Shown here one piece after another: positions 20,154 through 29,577 of a DNA stretch of 64,000 bases; the first letter of the stretch is position 1; every line of letters begins with the position of its first letter. The notes beneath the pieces are model-generated. The model was not told the DNA's origin. It did not search any database and worked only from the letters and a program-made list of their open reading frames with translations. The position numbers and the translations under genes were made by a program. This DNA comes from an uncultured Pelagibacteraceae bacterium. GTDB taxonomy: Bacteria > Pseudomonadota > Alphaproteobacteria > Pelagibacterales > Pelagibacteraceae. The stretch covers positions 113,649 to 177,648 of the forward strand of contig CACJMB010000003.1 of NCBI GenBank assembly GCA_902594405.1, in the 5' to 3' direction.

Positions 20154-21337
20154 TAAGCTACCATGTTAGCTTTGTTAATGTCTTTATCATACATTGTCAT
20201 TATTGGGTTATCTTCAACTTCATAAATTTCATTTGAGTAATAACCATTAAACTGAGTTCTAAATGTTAATCCGTATGCCCCAAGTTGACCAAGTTCAATA
20301 TAATCATTTTCTTTAATATTATTTGGAAGTAAAAAAGGACCTTTCATATAATCCATGCTATCACATGTAGGTCCAAAGAAATCAAAAGCAGTTAATTTTT
20401 TTGAAATTATTTTATTAGAATTTTCTTTAATCATTCTAGAAGGGAATACAATGTTTGGTGTACCAGCATCAAAAAGAGTACCATAGGTACCATCATTAAT
20501 ATAAAGCTTTTGTTTTTTCCTTAAATTAACCCTTACAATTGTTGACCCACTTTCTGCAACTATAGCTCTACCAGGCTCACAAATAATTTCAGGAAGTTTT
20601 TCAAGCTTTAAATTTTCTAAACTCTTATTTATTTCATTAAAATAACTATCTAAAGATTGTGGAATTAAGTCAGGATAGATTGTAGGGAAACCTCCACCTA
20701 CATTAATGTAATTTGGAATAATTTTTGTCTTTTTAATTATATTTCCAATTTCACTAATTCCTTTCGAGTAAGAAATTGGATGCATACATTGTGAACCAAC
20801 GTGAAAACTTAAACCAATCTTTTTAGCATGTTGTTTTACAAGTCTTAACAAACCTATTGCTTCAGATGTTAAAGCACCAAATTTTTTTGATAAATCAATT
20901 TCTGCATGTTCATTTGAAACAGCAACTCTTACAAATAACTCTAAATCTTTAGCGTTATTTGTACTTTCAATTATTTTAATCAGTTCATCTTTAGTATCTA
21001 ATGAAAAAGTTTTTACACCATAATTAAAATATGCTTCTTTTATACTTTCTCTGCTTTTAACAGTATGCATATAAGAGCATTTTGCTGTATTACTAAAAGT
21101 TCTAATATTTTTAATTTCCTCAATTGAAGCAACATCAAATTGCTTAACTCCACTTTCTATGATTGTTTTGATTACCTCAGGGTGAGGATTGGTTTTAACT
21201 GCATATAAAATTTTACCTGGAAATTTGTTTAGGAAAAATTTAACAGCAGATTTAATGGAATTCTTTCTAATACAGTAAACTGGTTTTGCAGGTTTCAGCT
21301 GACTAACTAATTCCTCAACTGATTTAAATTTTTGCAT
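20153..21337 (-). CDS. Ornithine/lysine decarboxylase, group IV (alanine racemase fold)
   Basis: PLP enzyme of about 394 residues producing putrescine (or cadaverine). The PLP lysine lies in KILYAVKTNPHPEV, the phosphate-binding glycines in NVGGGFPT, CEPGRAIVAESG follows, and the second-subunit catalytic Cys is in FFGPTCDSMD. The ORF track starts at 21445, but GGAGG lies eight bases before the ATG at 21337 and the protein then begins MQKFKSVEELVSQL as in homologues. It heads the polyamine operon and diverges from the regA-type gene. Confidence 0.9.
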   Translation of the reverse strand: MQKFKSVEELVSQLKPAKPVYCIRKNSIKSAVKFFLNKFPGKILYAVKTNPHPEVIKTIIESGVKQFDVASIEEIKNIRTFSNTAKCSYMHTVKSRESIKEAYFNYGVKTFSLDTKDELIKIIESTNNAKDLELFVRVAVSNEHAEIDLSKKFGALTSEAIGLLRLVKQHAKKIGLSFHVGSQCMHPISYSKGISEIGNIIKKTKIIPNYINVGGGFPTIYPDLIPQSLDSYFNEINKSLENLKLEKLPEIICEPGRAIVAESGSTIVRVNLRKKQKLYINDGTYGTLFDAGTPNIVFPSRMIKENSNKIISKKLTAFDFFGPTCDSMDYMKGPFLLPNNIKENDYIELGQLGAYGLTFRTQFNGYYSNEIYEVEDNPIMTMYDKDINKANMVA

Positions 21338-21350
21338 TTTAAATGCCTCC
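21338..21350 (-). promoter_or_regulatory. Strong ribosome binding site of the decarboxylase gene
   Basis: The minus strand reads GGAGGCATTTAAAATG, a full Shine-Dalgarno core eight bases before the ATG at 21337. Strong sites like this are uncommon in the window, and it settles the start codon against the upstream in-frame methionine. The remaining sequence up to the divergent gene (about 130 bases) holds AT-rich leader DNA in which I recognise no riboswitch. Confidence 0.8.
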
Positions 21351-21498
21351 AAAAAAAATTTAATAAAAAAAAGTCTTTTTAAAAAAAACTTTAATATTTT
21401 TTGGCATATAAAGTAAACAGCACTAAAGTAAAGCAAATAATTCAAGCCAGAAATGCGTAAAATTCATATATTGTAATATCTTGCAGAGACCCCATATA

Positions 21499-22068
21499 AT
21501 GGTCATGAAAGAAGAGGCAAAACTACAGAATCTAAGTGATTTTGAAAATAAGTCATTATTAATCGTGGATGACGATAATCCTTTCCGTGAGCGTTTAGCA
21601 AGAGCGATGGAAAAAAAAGGATTTGAGGTTTTTCAAGCTGAGAGTGTACAAAAGGGAGTTGAATCTGTAAAAACTAAAAAACCTGGTTTTGCTGTTGTAG
21701 ACTTAAGGCTTGCAGATGGTAATGGACTTGAGGTTGTAAAAGAAATTCAGTCTTCAAATAGTGATAGTAGGATTATTATGTTAACTGGTTATGGAAATAT
21801 TCCAACGGCAGTAGCTGCAATCAAAGAAGGTGCCATAGATTATTTAGCTAAACCTGCTGATGCAGAAGATGTAGAGAAAGCATTATTGGCAGATCCTTTA
21901 AAAAAAGCAGCCCCACCAGAAAATCCGATGTCGGCTGATAGAGTTAAGTGGGAACATATACATAGAGTTTTCGAGTTATGTAATAGGAATGTTTCAGAAA
22001 CAGCCAGAAGACTCAAAATGCACAGAAGAACTCTTCAAAGAATTCTTTCTAAAAGATCACCTAGATAA
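21499..22068 (+). CDS. regA: RegA/ActR/PrrA-family response regulator
   Basis: About 189 residues: a receiver domain (LLIVDDDNPFRERL, phospho-acceptor Asp in AVVDLRLADGNGLE, LTGYG, conserved Lys in LAKPAD), a Pro-rich linker, and a Fis-type helix-turn-helix (NVSETARRLKMHRRTLQRIL). This is the redox-responsive RegA/ActR family. The ORF track starts at a TTG (21481); ATGs at 21499 or 21505 are likelier. TTGTAA, 18 bases, TATAAT (21471-21500) would even start transcription near 21507, favouring a leaderless message from 21505. No partner kinase is adjacent. Its 3' end overlaps bioY by 8 bases. Confidence 0.88.
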   Translation: MVMKEEAKLQNLSDFENKSLLIVDDDNPFRERLARAMEKKGFEVFQAESVQKGVESVKTKKPGFAVVDLRLADGNGLEVVKEIQSSNSDSRIIMLTGYGNIPTAVAAIKEGAIDYLAKPADAEDVEKALLADPLKKAAPPENPMSADRVKWEHIHRVFELCNRNVSETARRLKMHRRTLQRILSKRSPR

Positions 22069-22612
22069 ATTTTTTAATTTTAATTATTTGCTTAGTCAAA
22101 AGAGCTAAAAGCATAATTTTAAAAATCTCAGCTAATAGAAACGGTTTTGCACCTAAAGCAAAAATTGGCTTATCCCATCCAATCAATGTTCCAAGCCAAA
22201 TTAGACCCAAAATATAGATTGTTGAAGTTGCGATAATTAACTTAAATAAAACAACGAAAAAATTATCATCAATCTTAATTTTGGAAGCTAAGTAACAAGC
22301 TGTTAAAAAACCAATTAAGTAACCCATAGTTGGTCCTGTAAAGTAAACTAATCCAATACCTTTTTCAGGAGAATTTGAAAATACAGGTAGCCCCGCAATT
22401 CCTTCAATTATATATAGACCAATTGTAGCTAGTGCAATTTTATGCCCTAAACTTATTCCTAAAAATAATACAACAAATGTTTGCATAGTCATAGGAACCG
22501 GATAGAAAGGAATTTTGATCTTTGCAGATATAGTTAGTGCTATTGAACCAAGAACAATAACAACCAGAGATTTAAATAGTTTAGCTTGCGTGAGATTTTT
22601 TGTTAATTCCAT
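22061..22612 (-). CDS. bioY: Biotin transporter substrate-binding subunit BioY
   Basis: Inner-membrane S-component of 183 residues with about six hydrophobic segments. KIPFYPVPMTMQTFVVLFLG and YFTGPTMGYLIGF are the BioY signatures. No energy-coupling BioM/BioN genes are near, so it may act alone or with a shared ECF module. It is a single gene, convergent with the regulator and divergent from polA. I see no convincing BioR-type box upstream. Confidence 0.93.
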   Translation of the reverse strand: MELTKNLTQAKLFKSLVVIVLGSIALTISAKIKIPFYPVPMTMQTFVVLFLGISLGHKIALATIGLYIIEGIAGLPVFSNSPEKGIGLVYFTGPTMGYLIGFLTACYLASKIKIDDNFFVVLFKLIIATSTIYILGLIWLGTLIGWDKPIFALGAKPFLLAEIFKIMLLALLTKQIIKIKKFI

Positions 22613-22705
22613 CGTTAAATAATACTCAAAATATAAAAAATAATCTACTTATAATTGTTATAATAATTGAAAGTAAATTTTTTTATATACAGAATATGTT
22701 ATCAT

Positions 22706-22711
22706 TATAAT
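22706..22711 (+). promoter_or_regulatory. Probable -10 box of polA
   Basis: A perfect TATAAT lies 15 bases before the polA ATG. The -35 region at the right distance is only TTTATA-like, so the call rests mostly on the -10 box and position. The leader would be roughly 8 bases. Confidence 0.4.
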
Positions 22712-22726
22712 ATTTAATTATACCTC

Positions 22727-25501
22727 ATGAATAAAATTCTAAAAACAGATCATTTTTATTTGATTGATGGCTCTGGTTATATTTTTAGAGCTTATTATGC
22801 TTTGCCTCCATTGACTAGAAAAAGTGATGGACTTCCAACAGGTGCTGTAAGTGGTTTTTGCAGTATGTTATTTAAATTATTAGAGGACTCAAAATCTGAT
22901 CAAAACTTGCAAAAACCAACACATTTTGCAGTAATATTCGACTCAGCAAGAAAAACTTTCAGAAATGAAATTTATAGTGATTATAAAGCTAATAGGTCAG
23001 AGGCGCCTGATGATTTGGCTCCTCAATTTGAGTATATAAGAAAATCAGTACTAGCATTCAATTTACCATCTGTGGATCTACCTAATTATGAAGCAGATGA
23101 TTTAATAGCCACATATGTTGATCAAATCCTTAAAAAAGGTGCAAAAGTTACAATTGTCTCATCAGATAAAGATTTAATGCAGCTTTACAAAAAAGGGGTT
23201 CGAATTTTTGACCCCATGAAAAACAAATTTATAACTGACGATGATGTCTTCAAAAAATTTGGAGTAGATGCTTCAAAAGTTATTGATGTGCAATCTTTAG
23301 CAGGAGATAGTAGCGATAATGTTCCTGGTGTTCCAGGGATAGGTGTTAAGACAGCTGCAGAGCTAATTAACAAATATCACACTTTAGAAAATTTACTAAA
23401 ATCAGCTCATGAGATTAAGCAAAATAAAAGAAGAGAAACATTAATAGAGAATAAGGATAAAGCATTAATAAGTAAAAAACTTGTAACACTAGATCATAAC
23501 TCTCCTGTTAATAGAGAGTTAAGTGAATTTAAATTGCAAAATATAGATAAAGATAAATTATATAAATTTTTAAGAGAAATGGAATTTAACAGGTTGTTAA
23601 GTTCTGCAATTTCTGCTTATGGAGAACCTGAACTAGAAAGTAACAAGATTGAAACTCAAAATCTAGAAAAACAACAAACGATAAATAGTAAAAATTATTA
23701 CTTAATTAATAGCTTAGATGAAATTGATAAATGGATAGAAGAGGCAGAAGAAGTTGGTGAAGTTGCTGTTGATACGGAAACAACCTCATTAGATCCTCAT
23801 CAAGCAGATTTAGTGGGTATTTCTCTCTGTTCTAAAATTGGAAAAGCATGTTACATACCAGTTGGTCACAAGTCACCCAAGTGTCTTAAAAAAGATGCAG
23901 TAATTAAAAAATTAAAAAAAATATTAGAAGATCCTAGTATAAAAAAAATAGGTCAAAATATAAAATTTGATTTTATCGTATTTTATAAGTGTGGAATAAC
24001 GCTTTCATCAATGGAAGATACAATGCTGATGTCTTATGTCTTAGATGCAGGAAAAAATAGACATAATATGGATACTTTATCAGAAATTCATTTAGGACAT
24101 AAAACTATATCTTTTAAAGACATGGTAGGAACAGGCAAGAAAGAAATTAATTTTAGCGAAGTAGAATTAGATAAAGCAAAAGATTACGCCGCTGAAGATG
24201 CCGATGTTACTTTTAGATTATACAAGAAATTTATCAAAAATTTAAAATCAGAAAAAATGATAAATATCTATGAAATTTTTGAAAAGCCATTAATTAAAAT
24301 TCTTGCATTTATGGAAATAGAGGGAGTTGAAATTGATAGTAATTTTTTAAAATCTCTTTCATCTAAATTTGAAAAAAAAATTCAAAAACTTGAAAAAGAA
24401 GTATTTAAAATTTCTAAAAAAGAGTTCAATATCGCATCTCCAAAGCAATTAGGTGAAATAATTTATAATGACTTGAAAATAGCTGGTTTAAAGAAAACTA
24501 AAAAAGGAAGTTTTGCAACAAGTGCAACTGTTTTAGAGGATTTAGCTTTCAAAGGTCATGAATTTCCAAAATTAATTTTAGACTGGAGACAAGTTTCAAA
24601 ATTAAAAAATACTTATTCAGATGCTTTACCCGAACATTTAAACCCAAATACAAAAAGAGTTCATACTTCTTTTTTGCTAGCTGCTACAACAACTGGAAGA
24701 CTAGCATCTAGTGATCCCAACTTACAAAATATACCAATTAAATCAGAAGATGGAAAAGACATAAGAAAAGCTTTTAAAGCAAAAAAAAATCACCTACTTA
24801 TTTCTGCAGATTACAATCAAATTGAGATGAGAATCTTGGCAGATCTAGCAGATGTAAAAGAACTAAAAAAAGCTTTTAAAAATAAAGAAGATATTCACTC
24901 TTTAACAGCTAGCCAAATTTTTAATATTGATATTAAAAAAGTTAATCAAGATCACAGACGAAAGGCAAAAGCTATTAATTTTGGAATTATTTATGGAATT
25001 TCACAATATGGATTAGCTAAGCAAATAAATGTTTCTAATTATGAAGCAGAAGAATTTTTGAATTCATATTTTGCTAAATTTCCAGAAATTAAAGTTTATA
25101 TGGATAATACAATTAAATTTTGTAGAAAAAGTGGATATGTCAATAATATTTTTGGAAGAAGGTCTCACTTTAATGGAATAAATGACAAAAATTTTAATGT
25201 AAGAAATTTTCAAGAGCGTGCTGCAATAAATGCACCCATCCAAGGTTCTGCTTCTGAAGTAATGAGATTAGCTATGATAAGATTGGATAAGAAATTATCA
25301 GAGGAAAAAAATTCTAATTCAAAAATGCTCTTGCAAATTCATGATGAATTAATTTTTGAAATTCCAAAAAAAGATGAAAAAGTAATGATTAAATTAATTG
25401 AAAAAGAAATGACCAGTGTAGCTCAGAGTGATTATCATTCTTTTTCAACTCCTTTAACAGTTGATATTAATGTTGGAGATAATTGGGGTATGTTACATTA
25501 A
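22727..25501 (+). CDS. polA: DNA polymerase I
   Basis: A 924-residue family A polymerase used in Okazaki-fragment processing and repair. The 5'-nuclease domain (about 1-290) has LIDGSGYIFRAYYALP and SSDKDLMQL. The proofreading domain (about 325-510) keeps its acidic residues in VAVDTETTSLDP and YAAEDADVT, so 3'-5' exonuclease looks intact. The polymerase motifs are SADYNQIEMRILA (A), RRKAKAINFGIIYG (B) and LQIHDELIFE (C). It is a single-gene unit; chvI follows 49 bases later with its own promoter candidate. Confidence 0.97.
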   Translation: MNKILKTDHFYLIDGSGYIFRAYYALPPLTRKSDGLPTGAVSGFCSMLFKLLEDSKSDQNLQKPTHFAVIFDSARKTFRNEIYSDYKANRSEAPDDLAPQFEYIRKSVLAFNLPSVDLPNYEADDLIATYVDQILKKGAKVTIVSSDKDLMQLYKKGVRIFDPMKNKFITDDDVFKKFGVDASKVIDVQSLAGDSSDNVPGVPGIGVKTAAELINKYHTLENLLKSAHEIKQNKRRETLIENKDKALISKKLVTLDHNSPVNRELSEFKLQNIDKDKLYKFLREMEFNRLLSSAISAYGEPELESNKIETQNLEKQQTINSKNYYLINSLDEIDKWIEEAEEVGEVAVDTETTSLDPHQADLVGISLCSKIGKACYIPVGHKSPKCLKKDAVIKKLKKILEDPSIKKIGQNIKFDFIVFYKCGITLSSMEDTMLMSYVLDAGKNRHNMDTLSEIHLGHKTISFKDMVGTGKKEINFSEVELDKAKDYAAEDADVTFRLYKKFIKNLKSEKMINIYEIFEKPLIKILAFMEIEGVEIDSNFLKSLSSKFEKKIQKLEKEVFKISKKEFNIASPKQLGEIIYNDLKIAGLKKTKKGSFATSATVLEDLAFKGHEFPKLILDWRQVSKLKNTYSDALPEHLNPNTKRVHTSFLLAATTTGRLASSDPNLQNIPIKSEDGKDIRKAFKAKKNHLLISADYNQIEMRILADLADVKELKKAFKNKEDIHSLTASQIFNIDIKKVNQDHRRKAKAINFGIIYGISQYGLAKQINVSNYEAEEFLNSYFAKFPEIKVYMDNTIKFCRKSGYVNNIFGRRSHFNGINDKNFNVRNFQERAAINAPIQGSASEVMRLAMIRLDKKLSEEKNSNSKMLLQIHDELIFEIPKKDEKVMIKLIEKEMTSVAQSDYHSFSTPLTVDINVGDNWGMLH

Positions 25502-25510
25502 TTTATAACA

Positions 25511-25539
25511 TTGCCCAAATTAGGACAATTTAGTATTTT
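25511..25539 (+). promoter_or_regulatory. Candidate promoter of chvI-chvG
   Basis: TTGCCC is followed after 17 bases by TATTTT, 11 bases before the chvI ATG. The -35 box overlaps an imperfect inverted repeat (TTGCCC ... GGACAA), which could be a regulator site, for example for autoregulation, but I have no consensus to test it against. Confidence 0.4.
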
Positions 25540-25550
25540 TAAACTACCTT

Positions 25551-26258
25551 ATGCAAAAACAAACAATAGCCTTGATAGATGATGATAGAAATATTTTAAC
25601 AAGTTTAAGTATCGCATTAGAAAAAGAGGGTTTTAAAGTTCAAACGTACATTGATGGTGAAAGTGCATTAATCGGTTTAACCAGAATGCCACCTGACTTA
25701 GCAGTCATAGATATAAAAATGCCTAAGATGGATGGAGAAGAATTACTAAAAAAACTTCGAAAAAAAACTTCTTTACCAGCAATTTTTTTAACATCTAAAG
25801 ATGATGAAATTGATGAGTTGTTAGGTCTAAAACTGGGCGCAGATGATTTTGTAAAAAAATCAGGAGGTTTTTCTATAAAAGTTTTGATTGAAAGAATTAG
25901 AGTGCAGCTAAGAAAAAAAGATTCAAATAATATTCTAGAGGAAAATAAAAGCCTGATATCTCATGGAAGATTAAAATTGGATCCTTCACAACTCGAGTGT
26001 GAATGGAATGGAAAACAGCTGCCTGATAAATTGACAACAACTGAGTTTTTAATTGTTAAAGAGTTAGCAAAGAGGCCTGGTATAATTAAAGAAAGAGCTC
26101 AGCTTATGGATATAGCTTACCGAGAGGATACAGATATTGAGGATAGGACTATTGATAGTCACGTAAAACGAATTAGAAAAAAATTTAAAAAAGTAGATCC
26201 TGATTTTTCAGCTATTGAAACTAGGTATGGTAGTGGATATAGATGGAATGTTAGCTAA
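25551..26258 (+). CDS. chvI: OmpR-family response regulator ChvI
   Basis: 235 residues: a receiver domain (IALIDDDRNIL, phospho-acceptor in LAVIDIKMPKMDGEE, FLTSKDDEIDELLGLKLGA, Lys in DDFVKKSGGF) and a winged-helix DNA-binding domain (RAQLMDIAYREDTDIEDRTIDSHVKRIRKK). The receiver sequence around LGADDFVKKSGGFS is characteristic of ChvI rather than other OmpR members. With ChvG it senses envelope or acid stress in alphaproteobacteria. It overlaps chvG by TAATG. Confidence 0.92.
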   Translation: MQKQTIALIDDDRNILTSLSIALEKEGFKVQTYIDGESALIGLTRMPPDLAVIDIKMPKMDGEELLKKLRKKTSLPAIFLTSKDDEIDELLGLKLGADDFVKKSGGFSIKVLIERIRVQLRKKDSNNILEENKSLISHGRLKLDPSQLECEWNGKQLPDKLTTTEFLIVKELAKRPGIIKERAQLMDIAYREDTDIEDRTIDSHVKRIRKKFKKVDPDFSAIETRYGSGYRWNVS

Positions 26259-27799
26259 TGTTTAGTAAATACTTAAAAACTCTTTCTATATTAAAAAAAT
26301 TTTTATTTATAAATTTTGTAATTTTTACAATTATTGGACTATTTACATTCATATATCTTAATAATATTCAACCAAGTTTAATAAAAAAAAAATCTCAAAA
26401 TCACACAAACATTATTAACAACACTATTGAAAATATTTTAAGGCTAGATGTAAAATTCCAATCTGATGATATTAGAAGATTTTTATTTTCTACAAGGTTT
26501 ATTTTTCAAAATTTAGATAGAGTAATATTTTTTGATGATCAACTTAACCTTATTGGTGACACTGATACTTTAGATCTTGATCCAAGATCATTCTCTACAA
26601 GACTTGATAAAATTGAATTTGAAAGTTTAGATAATGAGGAAATAGAAAAAACTATTGAGGAAAAAAATATAAAAATTGATGAAAAAAAACCTGTTTCATT
26701 TAAAGATATATTAAAAAATTATTCTAGTTCTGAAAATTTAGGAGTTCCTTACACATTTACGCAAGAAGATTTTAATCAATTTAATGTAACAACAATTAAG
26801 AATGTTACAAAGAATGAAATTAATCTTGGTTATGTAGCTATTACAGAAAATGCCAATGAAATAAAGACAGCAATAGATGAGAGAAAAGCATTTGTAATAA
26901 GAACAGCTATATCTGTAGGATTTGTAATATTAATTTTTTCTTTTGTTTTAAGTAGATATTTTATCAAACCAATACAAAATCTCGTTGGATATACAATTCG
27001 TGTCAAAGAAAAAAGTCAAGTTAAACCAGGTATTGAAAATTTAAAAAAAAGAAATGACGAATTAGGACTTTTATCTAATTCTTTAGAGGATATGACAAAT
27101 GAGCTTCAAAATAGAGTTGCTCATGCAGAAAACTTTTCAACAGATTTGGTTCATGAGATAAGAAATCCACTAGCATCTTTAAAAAGTGCATCAGAAATTT
27201 TACAAGACACAAATGATACCGAACAACGAAATAGATTACTGAATATACTTAGTCATGACGTTCAAAGAATAGAAAGATTAATTACTGACTATTCGCAAAT
27301 GTTAAAGGATGAAGTTGCTTTAAGTAAAGAAAAAATGAAAAAAATTGATATTGAACCTATAATTCAATCTGTTGTTGATGATTATAATAATATTCATCAA
27401 GTGAAAAAAGGAATTAAAATTAAATATAAAAATGATGGAAAAGATAAATATTTAATAAATGGTATAGAAAATAGAATTGAACAAATAGTTGCAAATTTAT
27501 TAGATAATTCAATATCATTTAGTAAAGACGGTGCTAATGTTTTTGTTGATGTATCTGTTAATGGAAAAAATCAAATATCAATCAAAATTATTGACGAAGG
27601 ACAAGGATTTAAAGAAAAAGACACATCAAGAATATTTAAAAGATTTTATAGTAATAGACCTGAAAAATTTGGAGAACATTCAGGCCTAGGTTTAAATATA
27701 GTGAAAAACTTGGTTGAACTCCACGATGGTGAAATTGTAGCATCTAATCGTATTGATAAAGAAGGAGCAATGATAGAGATAAGATTTCCCAATGTTTAA
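26258..27799 (+). CDS. chvG: Sensor histidine kinase ChvG
   Basis: 513 residues: a first membrane helix near residues 15-35, a periplasmic sensor region of about 170 residues, a second helix near 215-235 (VGFVILIFSFVLSRYF), a HAMP region, the phospho-acceptor His in LVHEIRNPLASLKS, and the ATPase boxes EQIVANLLDNS, DEGQGF and HSGLGLNIVKN. The periplasmic region holds a charged low-complexity stretch (EEIEKTIEEKNIKIDEKK). It is paired with chvI; the promoter of ahcY begins just downstream. Confidence 0.92.
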   Translation: MFSKYLKTLSILKKFLFINFVIFTIIGLFTFIYLNNIQPSLIKKKSQNHTNIINNTIENILRLDVKFQSDDIRRFLFSTRFIFQNLDRVIFFDDQLNLIGDTDTLDLDPRSFSTRLDKIEFESLDNEEIEKTIEEKNIKIDEKKPVSFKDILKNYSSSENLGVPYTFTQEDFNQFNVTTIKNVTKNEINLGYVAITENANEIKTAIDERKAFVIRTAISVGFVILIFSFVLSRYFIKPIQNLVGYTIRVKEKSQVKPGIENLKKRNDELGLLSNSLEDMTNELQNRVAHAENFSTDLVHEIRNPLASLKSASEILQDTNDTEQRNRLLNILSHDVQRIERLITDYSQMLKDEVALSKEKMKKIDIEPIIQSVVDDYNNIHQVKKGIKIKYKNDGKDKYLINGIENRIEQIVANLLDNSISFSKDGANVFVDVSVNGKNQISIKIIDEGQGFKEKDTSRIFKRFYSNRPEKFGEHSGLGLNIVKNLVELHDGEIVASNRIDKEGAMIEIRFPNV

Positions 27800-27806
27800 T
27801 CATTTC

Positions 27807-27834
27807 TTGATAAATAAATACTTAGCTGTATAAA
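27807..27834 (+). promoter_or_regulatory. Promoter of ahcY, probably giving a leaderless transcript
   Basis: TTGATA, 16 bases, TATAAA. The -10 box ends seven bases before the ahcY ATG at 27842, so a normal start of transcription falls on or next to the A of the ATG. No Shine-Dalgarno sequence is present before the ATG, as expected for a leaderless message. Confidence 0.6.
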
Positions 27835-27841
27835 GCTTGCC

Positions 27842-29128
27842 ATGGAAGATTATAAAGTAAAAGACATTGCTCAAGCTGAATTTGGTAGAAAAGAAATATC
27901 AATAGCTGAAAGTGAAATGCCTGGTTTAATGGCTTTAAGAGAAGAGTATTCTAAAGAGAAACCATTAAAGGGTGCAAGAATTATAGGATGTCTTCATATG
28001 ACAATTCAAACTGCAGTACTAATCGAAACTTTAGTTGCATTGGGCGCTGAAGTTCGTTGGTCTTCATGTAATATTTTTTCAACTCAAGATCATGCAGCTG
28101 CTGCAATTGCAAAGGCTGGGATCCCTGTTTATGCCTGGAAAGGTGAAACAGAAGAGGAATATTTATGGTGCATTAAACAAACTATAGTTGGAAAACCTGA
28201 TTGGAAACCTAACATGTTATTAGATGACGGTGGTGATTTAACAGCTATCATGCACAATGAATATCAGGATTTAATGAAAGATATTAAGGGTGTTTCAGAA
28301 GAGACCACCACTGGAATTAAAGCACTTAATAAAATGGAAAAAGATAAATCTCTTTTAGTTCCAGCAATAAACGTGAACGACTCTGTCACAAAATCAAAAT
28401 TTGATAATTTATATGGATGTAGAGAAAGTTTAGTAGACGGAATAAGAAGAGCTACTGACGTAATGATGTCTGGAAAAATTGCTATTGTTGCTGGTTTTGG
28501 AGACGTTGGAAAAGGAAGTGCTGCATCTTTAAGACAAAGTGGAGCTAGAGTTTTAGTTACAGAAGCAGATCCAATTTGTGCTCTACAAGCTGCAATGGAA
28601 GGTTATGAAGTGGTATTAATGGAGGAGGCTATAAGTAGAGCGGATATCGTTGTAACAGCAACAGGTAACAAAGATATTGTTACTGCAGATCATATGAGAG
28701 ATATGAAGGATAGAGCCATCTTATGTAATATTGGTCACTTTGATAATGAAATACAAGTTGAAGCTCTTAGAAATTATAAGTGGACTGAAGTAAAACCTCA
28801 AGTGCATGAAATAGAGTTGCCAAGTGGCAAAAGAATTATTCTTTTAGCTGAAGGAAGATTAGTTAATCTTGGTTGTGCAACAGGACATCCAAGTTTTGTA
28901 ATGAGTGCATCATTTACTAATCAAGTTATCGCTCAAATAGAACTTTGGCACAATCATAAAAATTATGAAAATAAAGTTTACGTACTTCCAAAACATTTAG
29001 ATGAAAAAGTAGCAACTCTGCATTTAAAAAAGGTTGGGGCAAAACTAACAAAATTATCAAAAGAGCAAGCAGATTATATAAGTGTTGGAACAGAAGGTCC
29101 TTTCAAACCAGATGCCTATCGCTATTAA
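27842..29128 (+). CDS. ahcY: Adenosylhomocysteinase
   Basis: Hydrolyses S-adenosylhomocysteine to adenosine and homocysteine, clearing the product of SAM-dependent methylation. 428 residues with tightly bound NAD: the Rossmann motif is [12 protein letters not shown], and substrate contacts are in [20 protein letters not shown] and TTTGIKAL. It ends with the family C-terminus PFKPDAYRY. It is shorter than the roughly 465-residue proteobacterial form, suggesting absence of the insertion segment. Its last 17 bases overlap tsaE. Confidence 0.96.
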   Translation: MEDYKVKDIAQAEFGRKEISIAESEMPGLMALREEYSKEKPLKGARIIGCLHMTIQTAVLIETLVALGAEVRWSSCNIFSTQDHAAAAIAKAGIPVYAWKGETEEEYLWCIKQTIVGKPDWKPNMLLDDGGDLTAIMHNEYQDLMKDIKGVSEETTTGIKALNKMEKDKSLLVPAINVNDSVTKSKFDNLYGCRESLVDGIRRATDVMMSGKIAIVAGFGDVGKGSAASLRQSGARVLVTEADPICALQAAMEGYEVVLMEEAISRADIVVTATGNKDIVTADHMRDMKDRAILCNIGHFDNEIQVEALRNYKWTEVKPQVHEIELPSGKRIILLAEGRLVNLGCATGHPSFVMSASFTNQVIAQIELWHNHKNYENKVYVLPKHLDEKVATLHLKKVGAKLTKLSKEQADYISVGTEGPFKPDAYRY

Positions 29129-29561
29129 AGATAGCACAATCGATATCACTTCAGAGAAGTCAACTAAAGAATTAGCTAAAGAATTTACAAAATATCTCAA
29201 AGGCGGCGAGTTTGTTTTTTTATATGGAGAGATGGGAGTTGGTAAAACAACCTTTGTTAAATATTTTATAAATGAGTATCAAAAAATAAATAATTTGACA
29301 CAAACAGAAATTACAAGCCCTACTTTTAGTTTATTAAATGAGTATCAGGTGAAAGATATAAGAATAAAACATTATGATTTATTTAGAATTAATAGGAAAG
29401 AAGATATCAATAATTTAGATATTTTTGAAAAAGATAATAAATTAATAACACTTATAGAATGGCCACAATTGATTGCTGATAAACAAGATATAAAATTTAT
29501 AACTTTAACATTTAATTATTTAAATCAATTAAATGATAGGACTGTAGATATAAAAATTTAA
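29112..29561 (+). CDS. tsaE: tRNA threonylcarbamoyladenosine ATPase TsaE
   Basis: Small P-loop ATPase (about 149 residues) that energises the TsaB-TsaD complex making t6A in tRNAs. Walker A is [16 protein letters not shown], the family motif [10 protein letters not shown] follows, then HYDLFRI and IEWPQ. The ORF track starts at a GTG (29082); the ATG at 29112 gives the usual family length. It overlaps the ahcY end by 17 bases and precedes the amgK-like gene, an order known from other alphaproteobacteria. Confidence 0.92.
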   Translation: MPIAIKDSTIDITSEKSTKELAKEFTKYLKGGEFVFLYGEMGVGKTTFVKYFINEYQKINNLTQTEITSPTFSLLNEYQVKDIRIKHYDLFRINRKEDINNLDIFEKDNKLITLIEWPQLIADKQDIKFITLTFNYLNQLNDRTVDIKI

Positions 29562-29577
29562 ATTAAAACCTATTTTG

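Noticed and set aside
21360-21400. AT inverted repeat (AAAGTTTTTTTT with AAAAAGACTTT) in the decarboxylase leader, considered as attenuator
   Set aside because: Almost pure A/T pairing with mismatch; I cannot match it to any known polyamine-gene leader RNA and it may be chance.
21338-21445. 36-residue N-terminal extension of the decarboxylase in the ORF track
   Set aside because: Very hydrophobic but not seen in homologues as I know them; a full GGAGG lies before the inner ATG, and the extension overlaps leader DNA.
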